A DNA stretch of 12,963 nucleotides. It comes from Syntrophomonadaceae bacterium. GTDB taxonomy: Bacteria > Bacillota > Dethiobacteria > DTU022. Below the pieces are notes generated by a model. The model saw only the letters and a list, made by a program, of their open reading frames with translations, did not search any database and was not told the origin of the DNA. The stretch spans positions 1-12,963 of the forward strand of contig SKWE01000036.1 in NCBI GenBank assembly GCA_007129055.1, written 5' to 3'. This document shows, in pieces, positions 1 to 7,302 of this stretch; position 1 is the stretch's first letter; every line of letters begins with the position of its first letter. Position numbers and translations under genes: made by a program.

Positions 1-489
1 AATGTTGTGCACATTTTAAGTACAATAGATGAAAAAGTTGGCGCGTATATTAGAGGTACGCTGCTTAAGTGTGCTTTTGTCGGCCTGCTGACCTGGGTAG
101 GCTTATCCATACTTGGAATGCCCTTTGCTCTGATGCTGGGAATCCTGGCCGGGGCTTTTAATATAATCCTCTATATTGGTCCCTTTGCTGCTGCAGTGCC
201 TGCCGTAATGCTTAGTATAATGCCCGATACTCCAAGCGCATTTCTTGTGATTATTTTGTATATCTTTGTCCAGATACTTGACGCATTTCTTTTTACTCCA
301 CTCTTTCTTGGCAAGGCAACAGATCTGAGTCCATTAACAGTGATCGTTATTGTCCTTATCGGCGCACAATTAATGGGTCTGCTGGGCATAATTCTGGCAA
401 TCCCAATTACGGCAACCTTTAAGGTTCTCCTTGTACACTACTACCTTGATAAAAGAAAGATTGAAGAAGAAAATCATTGTAAAGCCTAG
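1..489 (+). CDS. AI-2E/PerM family membrane transporter, C-terminal part (5' truncated by window edge)
   Basis: The reading frame is open from base 1 (N-V-V-H-I-L before any obvious start), so this is the last 162 codons of a longer gene; the family is usually about 340-400 residues. What is seen is very hydrophobic, with about four membrane segments and the family's typical run 'IDEKVGAYIRGTLL' followed by a Gly/Leu-rich segment and 'NIILYIGPFAAAVPA', then 'GKATDLSPLTVIVIVLIGAQLMG'-like text split over two helices. Members (YdbI, PerM, TqsA, YtvI) are polytopic inner-membrane proteins linked to small-molecule or Na+/H+ export; the substrate here cannot be told. It is the only plus-strand gene, and its TAG stop overlaps the TAG stop of the convergent trmL inside a CTAG. 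No hairpin terminator is seen after the stop. Confidence 0.85.
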   Translation, partial: NVVHILSTIDEKVGAYIRGTLLKCAFVGLLTWVGLSILGMPFALMLGILAGAFNIILYIGPFAAAVPAVMLSIMPDTPSAFLVIILYIFVQILDAFLFTPLFLGKATDLSPLTVIVIVLIGAQLMGLLGIILAIPITATFKVLLVHYYLDKRKIEEENHCKA

Positions 490-944
490 TCCATACCCGG
501 AAAATCCTGTTGTCTTAAAGCCTCATAAAGGACCAGCGCTACAGAGTTACCCATATTTAATGAACGGGGTATTTGCTCGATCATTGGAATCCTTATAACA
601 TGCTCAGCATTTTCTAATATTGAATCCGCCAATCCTTTTGTTTCACTGCCAAAAACAAGAAAATCGTTGTAGCTGTAACTTATTTGATGGTAATGTAATT
701 TACCTTTAGTGGTGTAATAAAGAAACCTTGATTGGGCATACTTATCCTTCAAAGCATCGAAACTATGATGTATTTCAAGATCAAGGTATTTCCAGTAATC
801 CAATCCGGAACGGCGCACCCTGCTTTCCGATAGCGAAAAACCAAGTGGTTCGACCAGGTGTAATTTGCTCCTGGTCATAACACATGTTCTGGCTACATTA
901 CCGGTGTTTGGCGGTATTTCTGGTTCAACAAGAACTATATTCAT
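486..944 (-). CDS. trmL: tRNA (cytidine(34)-2'-O)-methyltransferase TrmL (SPOUT family)
   Basis: A 152-residue protein, the usual length for the minimal SPOUT methyltransferase TrmL (YibK/CspR). It 2'-O-methylates the wobble nucleotide of tRNA-Leu isoacceptors in the cytoplasm using S-adenosylmethionine. All three SpoU motifs are present: 'PEIPPNTGNVART' (residues 8-20), 'LVFGSETKGL' (about 96-105) and 'IPRSLNMGNSVALVLYEA' near residues 125-142, which form the trefoil knot and SAM pocket. The ATG lies 2 bases beyond the Lon-like gene's stop, and AGGA inside the end of that gene is the likely ribosome site, so it is probably translationally coupled and last in the nth-lon-trmL unit. Its stop overlaps the stop of the convergent membrane gene. 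Confidence 0.93.
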   Translation of the reverse strand: MNIVLVEPEIPPNTGNVARTCVMTRSKLHLVEPLGFSLSESRVRRSGLDYWKYLDLEIHHSFDALKDKYAQSRFLYYTTKGKLHYHQISYSYNDFLVFGSETKGLADSILENAEHVIRIPMIEQIPRSLNMGNSVALVLYEALRQQDFPGMD

Positions 945-946
945 CT

Positions 947-3349
947 TTATTTCCTTTTCTTATTGTCTTCCTTTTGAAGTGCATTGTTCATCTCTTTTAA
1001 GCGCGTTAAAACTTTATCATTGAAACTGTCTTTAGTGAATCCTCCCTTTTTCAGAGGTTTACCTGCTTTTTCACTGCTTAAAAGCTCTATTCCCTCGTCT
1101 ACATCGCTTATGGTGTAAATACTGAATTCACCATTTTTTACTGCATTGACAATTTCTTTTTTCAGCATCAGCGATTTTTTGTTTTGCTCAGGGATGATTA
1201 CCCCCTGTGTACCTGTAAAGCCCTTTGCTTTGCAGGCCATATAAAAACCTTCAATTTTATCATTTATTCCACCCACAGGTTGTACTTCGCCCTTCTGGTT
1301 AATAGAGCCTGTTATGGCTAAATCCTGGCGCAAAGGCACTTCTGCAAGACTGGAAAGTAAGACGAACAGTTCGGCCGCTGAGGCGCTATCACCATCCACC
1401 CCACCGTATGACTGCTCGAAACATAGGCTGGCGGTTAGGTTTATAGGAACCTGCGATCCATAGCGCAGGCCCAGGTACCCGCTGAGTATTAACATTCCCT
1501 TGCTGTGTATTTTACCGCTTAATTCGCTTTCTCTTTCAATATTAATTATCCCTTTACGTCCAAGGTAAGTAGATGCGGTTATCCGGGAAGGCCTGCCGAA
1601 CCTGTAATCGCCTTGATCTATAACTGAAAGCGCGTTTACCTGCCCAATTATATAGCCCTCCAGGTCGAGCAGGAGATCCTCTCCCCTGATTGATTCTATG
1701 ACCCGCTGCTCATATTTGTTAGAACGATAGACCATTTCATTCAAAGCCTTTTCAACCTGTGCCCGTCCTACAACCTCTAAACCATCAAGTTCAGCCCAGG
1801 CCTCAGCTTCAAAAAGCAGGTCAACTATTTCGTTAAAACGCGTACTTAATTTTTTTTGATTTTCAGCGAGCCTTACGCTATACTCCACGATTGCAGATAC
1901 TGCCTGTCGATCAAAGTGCCGCAGTTTTTGCTTGTTGCAGTGATATGAAATAAAACCTGCCATTTTATTCAAATTATCTTCGTCACGGTCCATCTCTATT
2001 TCAAAATCAGCTTTTATTTTAAACAGCTTTCTAAAATCTTCATCGTAATGATATAGTAGTTGATAAAGAAATGGGTTGCCGATCATTACTACTTTTATGT
2101 TCAGCGGTATTGGTTGGGGACGAAGCGTTGCCATTGCCACAAGGCCAAAGTGTTCGCTTATATTTTCAATCCTTATTTCATTGGTTCGCAAAACCCTTTT
2201 CAACACTTCCCACGACTGCATTCCAGTTAGTACATCCCTGGCCTGCAGTATGAGATATCCACCATTAGCCCTGTGTAACGAACCAGGTTTGATCATTGAA
2301 AAGTCAGTAACTACCATCCCCATGCGATTCTCATACTCAACCCGGCCCAGTAAATTATAATAGGAAGGGTGTGTCTCATAAACCATGGGAGCGCCTTCTG
2401 TATCTTTGTTGTCGACAAATAGATTAACTGTGTATCTTATATCTGTCTGTTCCTGGCTTTGGCGCCTGAGCCAGAACATCGGGTTTTGCTGATCGTCTTC
2501 GTCCCCCCTGAAATCTGACAAATTAGAAAGGACATCTTCCCTGTATGCTTCAAGGTATTTTATAACAGATGAATAGTCCGTATATTCTTCCATTAAATCG
2601 TTGAAAAGATGCCCAATTGCCGCCATTCCTATACGCTGATCCAGCTCTTTAAGTTTCTCTTTCATCTCTTTTTCGACTTTCTGAACCCTGCGCATTATTT
2701 CCATTGCTTTTAACTGTACATCAGTAGATTTTTTTTCAAGATCATCTTTTTTTTCCTGTTCAAGTTTAGCATAATCTTCTTCGCTAATCTGTTCCCCATC
2801 TTGAAGTGGTATAGTTATAAACCCGGAACTTGTCCTTTTTAGCGTAAATCCCTGCTCCTGGGCTGCCTTATTTAACTCTTCCAATAACTCTGATCTTGCC
2901 TCCTGGAATTCTTTTACGTGGATTGATTTTTGCTTTTCATAATCTTCACCATCAAAGGCTTTTGGTATATTTTGTTTGATATCTTCAAGCAGTTCTTCTA
3001 TACGTCTGCAAAATTTATCGCCCATCCCAGCTTTAAGATTCATGGCTAAAGGTTCGCCGGGACTTTCGAAGTTATAAACATAAACCCAGTCATCAGGGAC
3101 AGGTTCTTCTGAAGATATTTTTTTAACAATTGACTGGGCATAACTTGATTTGCCAGTTCCAGTCAGGCCGGTCATAAATATATTATAGCCCGGCCTTTTA
3201 ATTCTTAAACCGAACTCTGTAGCTTTTACTGCTCGATCCTGCCCTATCATGCCTTCAAGTGGTGGCACATCTGCTGTTGTTTTAAAAGCTGCCTTCCTGG
3301 GATTGAAAGTTATCCTGAGTTCACTTGGTTTTAAACTTTTATAAGCCAT
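947..3349 (-). CDS. Lon-like ATP-dependent protease, YcbZ/LonB-type (peptidase S16)
   Basis: An 800-residue cytoplasmic AAA+ protease. Walker A is 'GLTGTGKS' at residues 61-68. A long, charged, Glu/Lys-rich stretch (about 120-240, likely coiled coil) follows, as in the YcbZ-like branch with an insertion in the AAA module. The Walker B position reads 'GGYLILQA' (363-370) without the usual Asp-Glu. The C-terminal S16 domain has the Ser-Lys dyad: Ser655 in 'VDGDSASAAE' and Lys698 in 'GGINDKIEGF'. The N-terminal substrate-binding domain of classical LonA is absent. A good AAAGGAG site 8 bases before the ATG sits inside the end of nth, which overlaps this gene by 11 bases. It presumably degrades damaged or regulatory proteins; substrates cannot be read from sequence. 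The family call is secure, the exact subfamily name less so. Confidence 0.92.
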   Translation of the reverse strand: MAYKSLKPSELRITFNPRKAAFKTTADVPPLEGMIGQDRAVKATEFGLRIKRPGYNIFMTGLTGTGKSSYAQSIVKKISSEEPVPDDWVYVYNFESPGEPLAMNLKAGMGDKFCRRIEELLEDIKQNIPKAFDGEDYEKQKSIHVKEFQEARSELLEELNKAAQEQGFTLKRTSSGFITIPLQDGEQISEEDYAKLEQEKKDDLEKKSTDVQLKAMEIMRRVQKVEKEMKEKLKELDQRIGMAAIGHLFNDLMEEYTDYSSVIKYLEAYREDVLSNLSDFRGDEDDQQNPMFWLRRQSQEQTDIRYTVNLFVDNKDTEGAPMVYETHPSYYNLLGRVEYENRMGMVVTDFSMIKPGSLHRANGGYLILQARDVLTGMQSWEVLKRVLRTNEIRIENISEHFGLVAMATLRPQPIPLNIKVVMIGNPFLYQLLYHYDEDFRKLFKIKADFEIEMDRDEDNLNKMAGFISYHCNKQKLRHFDRQAVSAIVEYSVRLAENQKKLSTRFNEIVDLLFEAEAWAELDGLEVVGRAQVEKALNEMVYRSNKYEQRVIESIRGEDLLLDLEGYIIGQVNALSVIDQGDYRFGRPSRITASTYLGRKGIINIERESELSGKIHSKGMLILSGYLGLRYGSQVPINLTASLCFEQSYGGVDGDSASAAELFVLLSSLAEVPLRQDLAITGSINQKGEVQPVGGINDKIEGFYMACKAKGFTGTQGVIIPEQNKKSLMLKKEIVNAVKNGEFSIYTISDVDEGIELLSSEKAGKPLKKGGFTKDSFNDKVLTRLKEMNNALQKEDNKKRK

Positions 3350-4010
3350 TAGTAAATCTCCTTTCAGCTGCGAAGAAACATAAATCTTCTAAAAAGCACT
3401 GCCTGCATTTTGGGTTTCGGGCAGTACAAATTTTTCTTCCATGGGCTATTAACTGGTGGTGCGCGGTGATCCACCTGCTGCTGGGAATTAAAACTTTTAA
3501 CTGTTCTTCTACCATTTCTATATTTCGGCTGCTTGCGAGTCCAATCCTCTTTGAAACTCGGAATACATGTGTATCAACTGCAAAAGCCGGTGTGCCATAG
3601 GCATTACTAATGATTACATTTGCAGTTTTTCTACCCACACCCGGTAATTGAACCAATTCTTCAAATCTATCGGGTATTTCACCTTTATGTTTTTCAACAA
3701 TTATTCTTGCAGCTCTTACCAGGTATTCACTCTTATTATGGTAAAGGCCACAGTTTTTTATATGTGGCTTTAACTCATCCGGCTCCATTTCCGACAACTG
3801 GTAAACATCAGGTACCACTTTAAAAAGCTTTTCAGTGATTATATTCACCTGTTTATCTGTAGTCTGCGCGGACAGAACCGTTGCGACAAATAACTGAAAG
3901 GGGTTATTAAATAACAACCCTGAACCAGAATCGGGATAATTTTCATTCAGCCGATCAAAAATTACTACTGCCTCTAATTTATCAATTGTTTTTTTCTCTG
4001 TTTCTGGCAT
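3339..4010 (-). CDS. nth: Endonuclease III (DNA glycosylase/AP lyase)
   Basis: A 223-residue base-excision repair enzyme of normal length that removes oxidised pyrimidines and cuts at abasic sites. The helix-hairpin-helix 'LPGVGRKTA' (122-130) carries catalytic Lys128; 'AVDTHVFRVSKRIGL' carries catalytic Asp146. The C-terminal [4Fe-4S] loop is intact: Cys195-x6-Cys202-x2-Cys205-x5-Cys211. The stop overlaps the start of the Lon-like gene by 11 bases. There is no good Shine-Dalgarno before the ATG; instead a perfect TATAAT ends 5 bases upstream, so the message could be leaderless or start elsewhere. No alternative in-frame start lies nearby. It is separated from the upstream carbamoyltransferase gene by a strong terminator, so it should begin its own unit. 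Confidence 0.95.
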   Translation of the reverse strand: MPETEKKTIDKLEAVVIFDRLNENYPDSGSGLLFNNPFQLFVATVLSAQTTDKQVNIITEKLFKVVPDVYQLSEMEPDELKPHIKNCGLYHNKSEYLVRAARIIVEKHKGEIPDRFEELVQLPGVGRKTANVIISNAYGTPAFAVDTHVFRVSKRIGLASSRNIEMVEEQLKVLIPSSRWITAHHQLIAHGRKICTARNPKCRQCFLEDLCFFAAERRFTNGL

Positions 4011-4015
4011 ATAAC

Positions 4016-4043
4016 ATTATAGATCGGCATTCACCTGTGGTAA
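4016..4043 (-). promoter_or_regulatory. Candidate promoter of nth-lon-trmL
   Basis: On the minus strand TTACCA (4038-4043), a 16-base spacer, then TATAAT (4016-4021). The -10 is perfect and lies in the short gap after a terminator, but it is so close to the nth ATG (5 bases) that the start point would fall at or inside the start codon. It is either a leaderless promoter or a chance match. Confidence 0.45.
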
Positions 4044-4070
4044 AGGTCTATTTACAGATCTTCGGCATAA

Positions 4071-4098
4071 TAAAAGAAGCTCTTTCGAGCTTCTTTTA
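4071..4098 (-). terminator. Intrinsic terminator after the carbamoyltransferase gene
   Basis: A perfect 12-bp stem with a 4-base loop: the arm taaaagaagctc (4071-4082), loop tttc, and its exact complement (4087-4098). On the minus strand the stem ends in CTTCTTTTATTA, giving a U-rich tail. It lies 38 bases after the stop of the upstream gene and before nth. The A/T flanks also make it a plausible terminator on the plus strand. Confidence 0.8.
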
Positions 4099-4136
4099 AT
4101 GAAAACAATTATTACTTCAGAGTTCTTTAGTTTAAT

Positions 4137-5069
4137 TTAAGTCATTAATAAAACCATTACAGCTTTTTCAGTATGCATGCGGTTTTCAGCCTGATCATAT
4201 ATAACGGCATGCGGTCCATCCATAACTTCATCAGTTACTTCTACACCCCGCATTGCCGGTAGACAGTGCTCAAAAATAACATTCTTATCGCACATTGCCA
4301 GTAGTTCTGCAGTAACCTGGTAGGGCGCAAACAGTTCTCGCCTCTCATCTTCTTCATCTTCCTGCCCAATCCACCACCAGACATCAGTGTAAACTACATG
4401 CGCACCGGAACATGCTTCTTTAATATCAGCAGTATGGATATAGCTTCCACCTGACACTTTATTGTTTTTCTCAAATATATCAGTGTATTCTGGTAGAATT
4501 GCGTATTTTTCCGGGCAGCAGTGCACAAAGTTTAAACCAAGCTTGGAGCACATTACACCAAGTGAATGTGCCGGCTGTGTCCTGTCTCCGAAGAACACAA
4601 CTTTTTTATCTTTCAGATCATCAAATCTTTCCATTATAGTGTAGACATCAGCAAGGGCCTGGCAGGGGTGATTCTTCTCAGTCATACCATTAATCACCGG
4701 AACATCAGCGCTATCGGCAAGCTCTTTCATTTCATCATAATCGTTCCAGCGAATCATGATTGCATCAAAGTACCTGCTGAGCACCTTTGATGTATCATAT
4801 ATACTCTCCTTTTTGCCTAAATGAATCTCACCCGGTTTCAGATATGTTACATACCCACCGAGCTGCTGCATTCCGAGCTCGAAAGATATCCTGGTCCGCG
4901 TTGATGGCTGATCAAATATGCAGCCCAGCCCCTTATGTTTTAAATAAGGGTGGAAATACCCTCTCTTTGCCTCAAGCTTCAATTCGCGGGTTGTTTCCAG
5001 GATAAGCATTAATTCTTCCCGTGTAAAATCGTCAATATCCATGAAATTTCTGCCGCTTAGTGTATTCAT
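4137..5069 (-). CDS. Aspartate/ornithine carbamoyltransferase family protein, putrescine carbamoyltransferase-like
   Basis: A 310-residue cytoplasmic transcarbamylase. Carbamoyl-phosphate residues are intact: 'STRTR' (56-60), 'HPCQ' (134-137) and 'HCLPAMRG' (268-275). The side-chain substrate sites differ from ornithine carbamoyltransferase: the usual GDGNN is 'GDRTQ' (161-165), and the SMG loop is replaced by 'DVWWWIGQE' (229-237). From memory, the Enterococcus putrescine enzyme has GDATQ followed by a similar SLG...K-G-NFVH-PE stretch and an aromatic after DVW, which this protein matches well. It lacks that enzyme's extra C-terminal helix, ending about 30 residues earlier. It lies after a putrescine-aminotransferase-like gene, favouring a diamine substrate (N-carbamoylputrescine + Pi <-> putrescine + carbamoyl phosphate). 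No carbamate kinase or agmatine deiminase gene is in view. Family call firm, substrate inferred. Confidence 0.8.
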   Translation of the reverse strand: MNTLSGRNFMDIDDFTREELMLILETTRELKLEAKRGYFHPYLKHKGLGCIFDQPSTRTRISFELGMQQLGGYVTYLKPGEIHLGKKESIYDTSKVLSRYFDAIMIRWNDYDEMKELADSADVPVINGMTEKNHPCQALADVYTIMERFDDLKDKKVVFFGDRTQPAHSLGVMCSKLGLNFVHCCPEKYAILPEYTDIFEKNNKVSGGSYIHTADIKEACSGAHVVYTDVWWWIGQEDEEDERRELFAPYQVTAELLAMCDKNVIFEHCLPAMRGVEVTDEVMDGPHAVIYDQAENRMHTEKAVMVLLMT

Positions 5070-5100
5070 CTCAAATTCTCACTCCTGTAAGTAGTTAAGA

Positions 5101-5133
5101 GGTAAAATACCGCAAGCCTTTAAAGGCTTGCGG
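5101..5133 (-). terminator. Palindromic hairpin containing the patA stop codon (attenuating terminator)
   Basis: A perfect 24-base palindrome (5110-5133), arm ccgcaagccttt. On the minus strand it forms a GC-rich stem capped by UUUAAA and followed by UAUUUUA, a short U-rich tail. The patA TAA stop (5120-5122) lies at the loop, so translating ribosomes would cover the hairpin until termination. This would make it a partial terminator between patA and the carbamoyltransferase gene. Confidence 0.65.
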
Positions 5134-6478
5134 CAATTTCTTTTAAAGTATCTTCAAGGCGGTTAAGTACTTCATCAATCTGTTCTTTTGTAATAATTAA
5201 AGCAGGCTCAAAGCGAATTGTGTTGGCACTGATTAGTGTGCCGGCAACAAGAACTTTGCGCTTAAACAGGCCGGAAGACACTTTGTATCCATATTCCGGA
5301 TCCTGGAAATGCTGTCCTATCAGTAAACCTTTTCCGGTAATTCCCTTGTAGATTTGTGGATACTTATCGGCCAATTCATTCAATTTACCTATGAAGTAAT
5401 TGCCGCTTTCTTCTGCTTTACCGGCCAAATCATCCCTCAGGGTAACATTGATGGCCGCTATTGCTGCCGCGCAGGCCATGGGGTTCCCACCTGTGGTAGT
5501 TGTATGCATAAATGGGTTTGGATCTTCAAAGGCACTCCAGATTTTTCCATTACCCATAAAAGAACCCATTGGCATAAGCCCACCACCCAGTGATTTTGCC
5601 ACACACAGGATATCAGGAACCACATTCCAGTGATCCATTCCCCAAAGCTTTCCGGTTCTGGCCATTCCTGTTTGGACTTCATCTGCAATCAACAGGATTT
5701 CATAACGATCGCAAATCTCTCTTACTTTTGGCCAGTAATCATCAGCAGGAACAATTGCGCCAGCCTCTCCCTGGATCGGTTCTGCGATGAAAGCAGCAAT
5801 TTCAATCCCCACTTTGTCGCAGATATTAAGCTGCTTATCTAAAGCATCAGCATCTCCGAAGGGAACATAAAATGTTTGGCCGCCATACGGTTGCAGATCC
5901 TGCCTGAAATCTTTTTTACCCATAACGCTTAAAGAGCCAAGGGTTTTGCCGTGAAAACCAGACACTGTTGAAATAAAATTGTGTTTCTTTGTGTAAAGCC
6001 TGGCAATCTTTAAGGCTCCTTCGATTGTTTCCGTTCCACTGTTAACAAAAAATGCGTGATCTATATCGCCGGGTGTAATTGAAGCAAGTAATCTTGCTAA
6101 AACACCCCTCAGGGGATCCATTAACTCCTGGCTTGGGATACCAGACTTACCAGCCTGGGCCCTGACAGCTTCGACAACTTCCGGGTGTGACCAGCCAAGA
6201 TCCAAGGCACCATAACCACCGAGGCAATCAATATATTCGTTACCAAATACATCATAATAGAAAATACCATTCCCGCGCCATTCTGTACCGGCATAATCAC
6301 CGGCTTCGGTAACTGACTTGCGGTAGTCAACCCAGCCTTTGTTAAAGTGTTTTACAAAGTTGTCTACTGTTTCCCTGGAAACTTCTTTAGCTGTTGCCTC
6401 ATCAAGTTCTTCCTTCTTGATAATATCCAACCAGCGTTCTGCATAATCCATCGCTTCCTTGTAATTACTCATGCTCAC
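5120..6478 (-). CDS. patA: Putrescine aminotransferase-like class III PLP aminotransferase
   Basis: About 452 residues, close to E. coli PatA (YgjG, 459). It should transfer the amino group of putrescine to 2-oxoglutarate, giving 4-aminobutanal (cyclising to 1-pyrroline) and glutamate in the cytoplasm. Fold-type I residues are all there: 'SGTET' (147-151) and 'GFHGKT' for phosphate and ring contacts, 'DEVQTG' (Asp266), PLP Lys295 in 'VAKSLGGG', and 'HTTTTGGNP'. PatA-typical stretches include 'YRKSVTEAGDY', 'DCLGGYG', 'SQELMDPLR' and 'VLVAGTL...TIRFEPAL'. The longest frame starts at GTG (6478); an ATG two codons later (6472) is an equally good start, with AAGGG and AAAGGTGA upstream. It has its own promoter and a hairpin at its stop, between lrp and the carbamoyltransferase gene. 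Related ornithine or other diamine transaminases cannot be excluded. Confidence 0.88.
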   Translation of the reverse strand: MSMSNYKEAMDYAERWLDIIKKEELDEATAKEVSRETVDNFVKHFNKGWVDYRKSVTEAGDYAGTEWRGNGIFYYDVFGNEYIDCLGGYGALDLGWSHPEVVEAVRAQAGKSGIPSQELMDPLRGVLARLLASITPGDIDHAFFVNSGTETIEGALKIARLYTKKHNFISTVSGFHGKTLGSLSVMGKKDFRQDLQPYGGQTFYVPFGDADALDKQLNICDKVGIEIAAFIAEPIQGEAGAIVPADDYWPKVREICDRYEILLIADEVQTGMARTGKLWGMDHWNVVPDILCVAKSLGGGLMPMGSFMGNGKIWSAFEDPNPFMHTTTTGGNPMACAAAIAAINVTLRDDLAGKAEESGNYFIGKLNELADKYPQIYKGITGKGLLIGQHFQDPEYGYKVSSGLFKRKVLVAGTLISANTIRFEPALIITKEQIDEVLNRLEDTLKEIAASL

Positions 6479-6558
6479 CTTTCCCTTCTGGTATGATGTT
6501 GAAAAATAAGCCGCACAATATCACCGCATCGTACTATTGAATAACCGTTTCTGCCAAT

Positions 6559-6587
6559 ATTATACTAAATGTCGTCATTATTTACAA
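6559..6587 (-). promoter_or_regulatory. patA promoter
   Basis: On the minus strand TTGTAA (6582-6587), a 17-base spacer and a perfect TATAAT (6559-6564). Transcription would start near 6552 and give a leader of about 75 bases before patA. Confidence 0.75.
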
Positions 6588-6604
6588 CAATTAAATAGCT
6601 TTTA

Positions 6605-6630
6605 GGCATTTATTGTTGCCATATCGGTAT
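6605..6630 (-). promoter_or_regulatory. Conserved upstream element, copy at patA
   Basis: Plus-strand reading ggcatttattgttgcc (6605-6620) followed by atatcggtat. It matches the copy upstream of the symporter promoter in 15 of 16 bases of the first part and nearly all of the second (one extra base there). It starts 17 bases upstream of the patA -35, a usual place for an activator or Lrp-type protein. Function inferred. Confidence 0.55.
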
Positions 6631-6650
6631 TTATGTGTTCCTTATTGGCA

Positions 6651-6677
6651 ATAAAAAAGAAGCTGATTAAGCTTCTT
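6651..6677 (-). terminator. Intrinsic terminator of lrp
   Basis: Stem of 8 bp, AAGAAGCT with loop TAATC and AGCTTCTT on the minus strand, followed by TTTTTTAT. It lies 27 bases after the stop of the lrp-type gene and before the patA promoter, making the regulator a single-gene unit. Confidence 0.85.
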
Positions 6678-6704
6678 CTCTTAAATTCTGTATATATTCT
6701 AATG

Positions 6705-7196
6705 TTAACCGAAAAAGTCACCTTCTGCAGGAATCCATTCATCAATATTGCGCATAACTCTAGGAACCAGGGCATATTCAGATACCTTAACTCCTTCTAT
6801 GCCCGGTATAACCTTCCATAAAAATTCATAAAGATCCTCTGTGCTTTTATACCTGGCCTGAATTGACAGCTCGTTTGTTTCCTGCCCAAAAGCCATATAT
6901 GACACATAGGGCATTTCAAGTAGTTTCTTTACAATTTCTTCTTCCCTTTCAAGATCAATTTCCAGCAATATATCAACTGATATGGAATAATTAAAAAGTG
7001 ATGGATCTAGGATTAAGGCAAAGCGTCCAATTCCCATATCAACCATCCTGTCAATCCGCTTTCGAACAGTACGATCATTTAATTTTAAAGTTTCGGCAAT
7101 TTTTTTTGCCGGGATACGCGAATCTTTTTGCAGCATTTTTATGATCTTGTAATCTGTTTTATCGAATAATGCAAAATGGTTTTTTTGGGCTGCCAT
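6705..7196 (-). CDS. Lrp/AsnC family transcriptional regulator
   Basis: A 163-residue cytoplasmic DNA-binding protein, normal family length. Residues about 10-60 are the AsnC-type winged helix ('DYKIIKMLQKDSRIPAKKIA' and 'LNDRTVRKRIDRMVDMGI'). The rest is the RAM effector/oligomerisation domain, where 'YVSYMAFGQETNELSIQARY' resembles its beta-alpha-beta core. The ATG at 7196 is chosen because GAGGACAGGTGACA precedes it; the frame also has an ATG at 7217 (170 residues) with no good ribosome site. It lies between the symporter and patA, so it probably senses an amino acid or amine and controls them. Its promoter overlaps an inverted repeat that fits autoregulation. Known family members control amino-acid transport and degradation; the ligand here is unknown. 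Confidence 0.92.
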   Translation of the reverse strand: MAAQKNHFALFDKTDYKIIKMLQKDSRIPAKKIAETLKLNDRTVRKRIDRMVDMGIGRFALILDPSLFNYSISVDILLEIDLEREEEIVKKLLEMPYVSYMAFGQETNELSIQARYKSTEDLYEFLWKVIPGIEGVKVSEYALVPRVMRNIDEWIPAEGDFFG

Positions 7197-7244
7197 TGTC
7201 ACCTGTCCTCGATACATATTTTTAGTCCATGCACTTCCAAAACT

Positions 7245-7273
7245 ATTATAATCATTATCCTACCAGTATTCAA
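7245..7273 (-). promoter_or_regulatory. lrp promoter
   Basis: On the minus strand TTGAAT (7268-7273), a 17-base spacer and a perfect TATAAT (7245-7250). The predicted start is near 7238, giving a leader of about 40 bases to the ATG at 7196. Confidence 0.8.
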
Positions 7274-7284
7274 GATAATGATTA
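7249..7284. promoter_or_regulatory. Operator-like inverted repeat over the lrp promoter
   Basis: Perfect 11-bp arms, taatcattatc (7249-7259) and gataatgatta (7274-7284), 25 bp centre to centre. The -35 sits in the spacer and one arm overlaps the start of the -10. A protein bound here would block RNA polymerase, so autorepression by the Lrp-type product is likely (inference). Confidence 0.65.
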
Positions 7285-7302
7285 AATATCTCTTTTATAA
7301 GA

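Noticed and set aside
4137..5069. Plain ornithine carbamoyltransferase (argF)
   Set aside because: Both ornithine side-chain motifs (GDGNN and SMG) are replaced, no arginine-biosynthesis gene is adjacent, and the context is a putrescine aminotransferase.
6600..6625. Sigma-54 promoter (TGGCA...TGC) in the element upstream of patA
   Set aside because: The GG to GC spacing is 11 rather than 10 bases, the sister copy at 9154-9180 lacks the GC, and a good TTGTAA-17-TATAAT promoter lies downstream.
7197..7217. ATG at 7217 as the start of the Lrp-type gene
   Set aside because: No Shine-Dalgarno precedes it, while the ATG at 7196 has GAGGACAGG at a good distance and gives a typical N-terminus.
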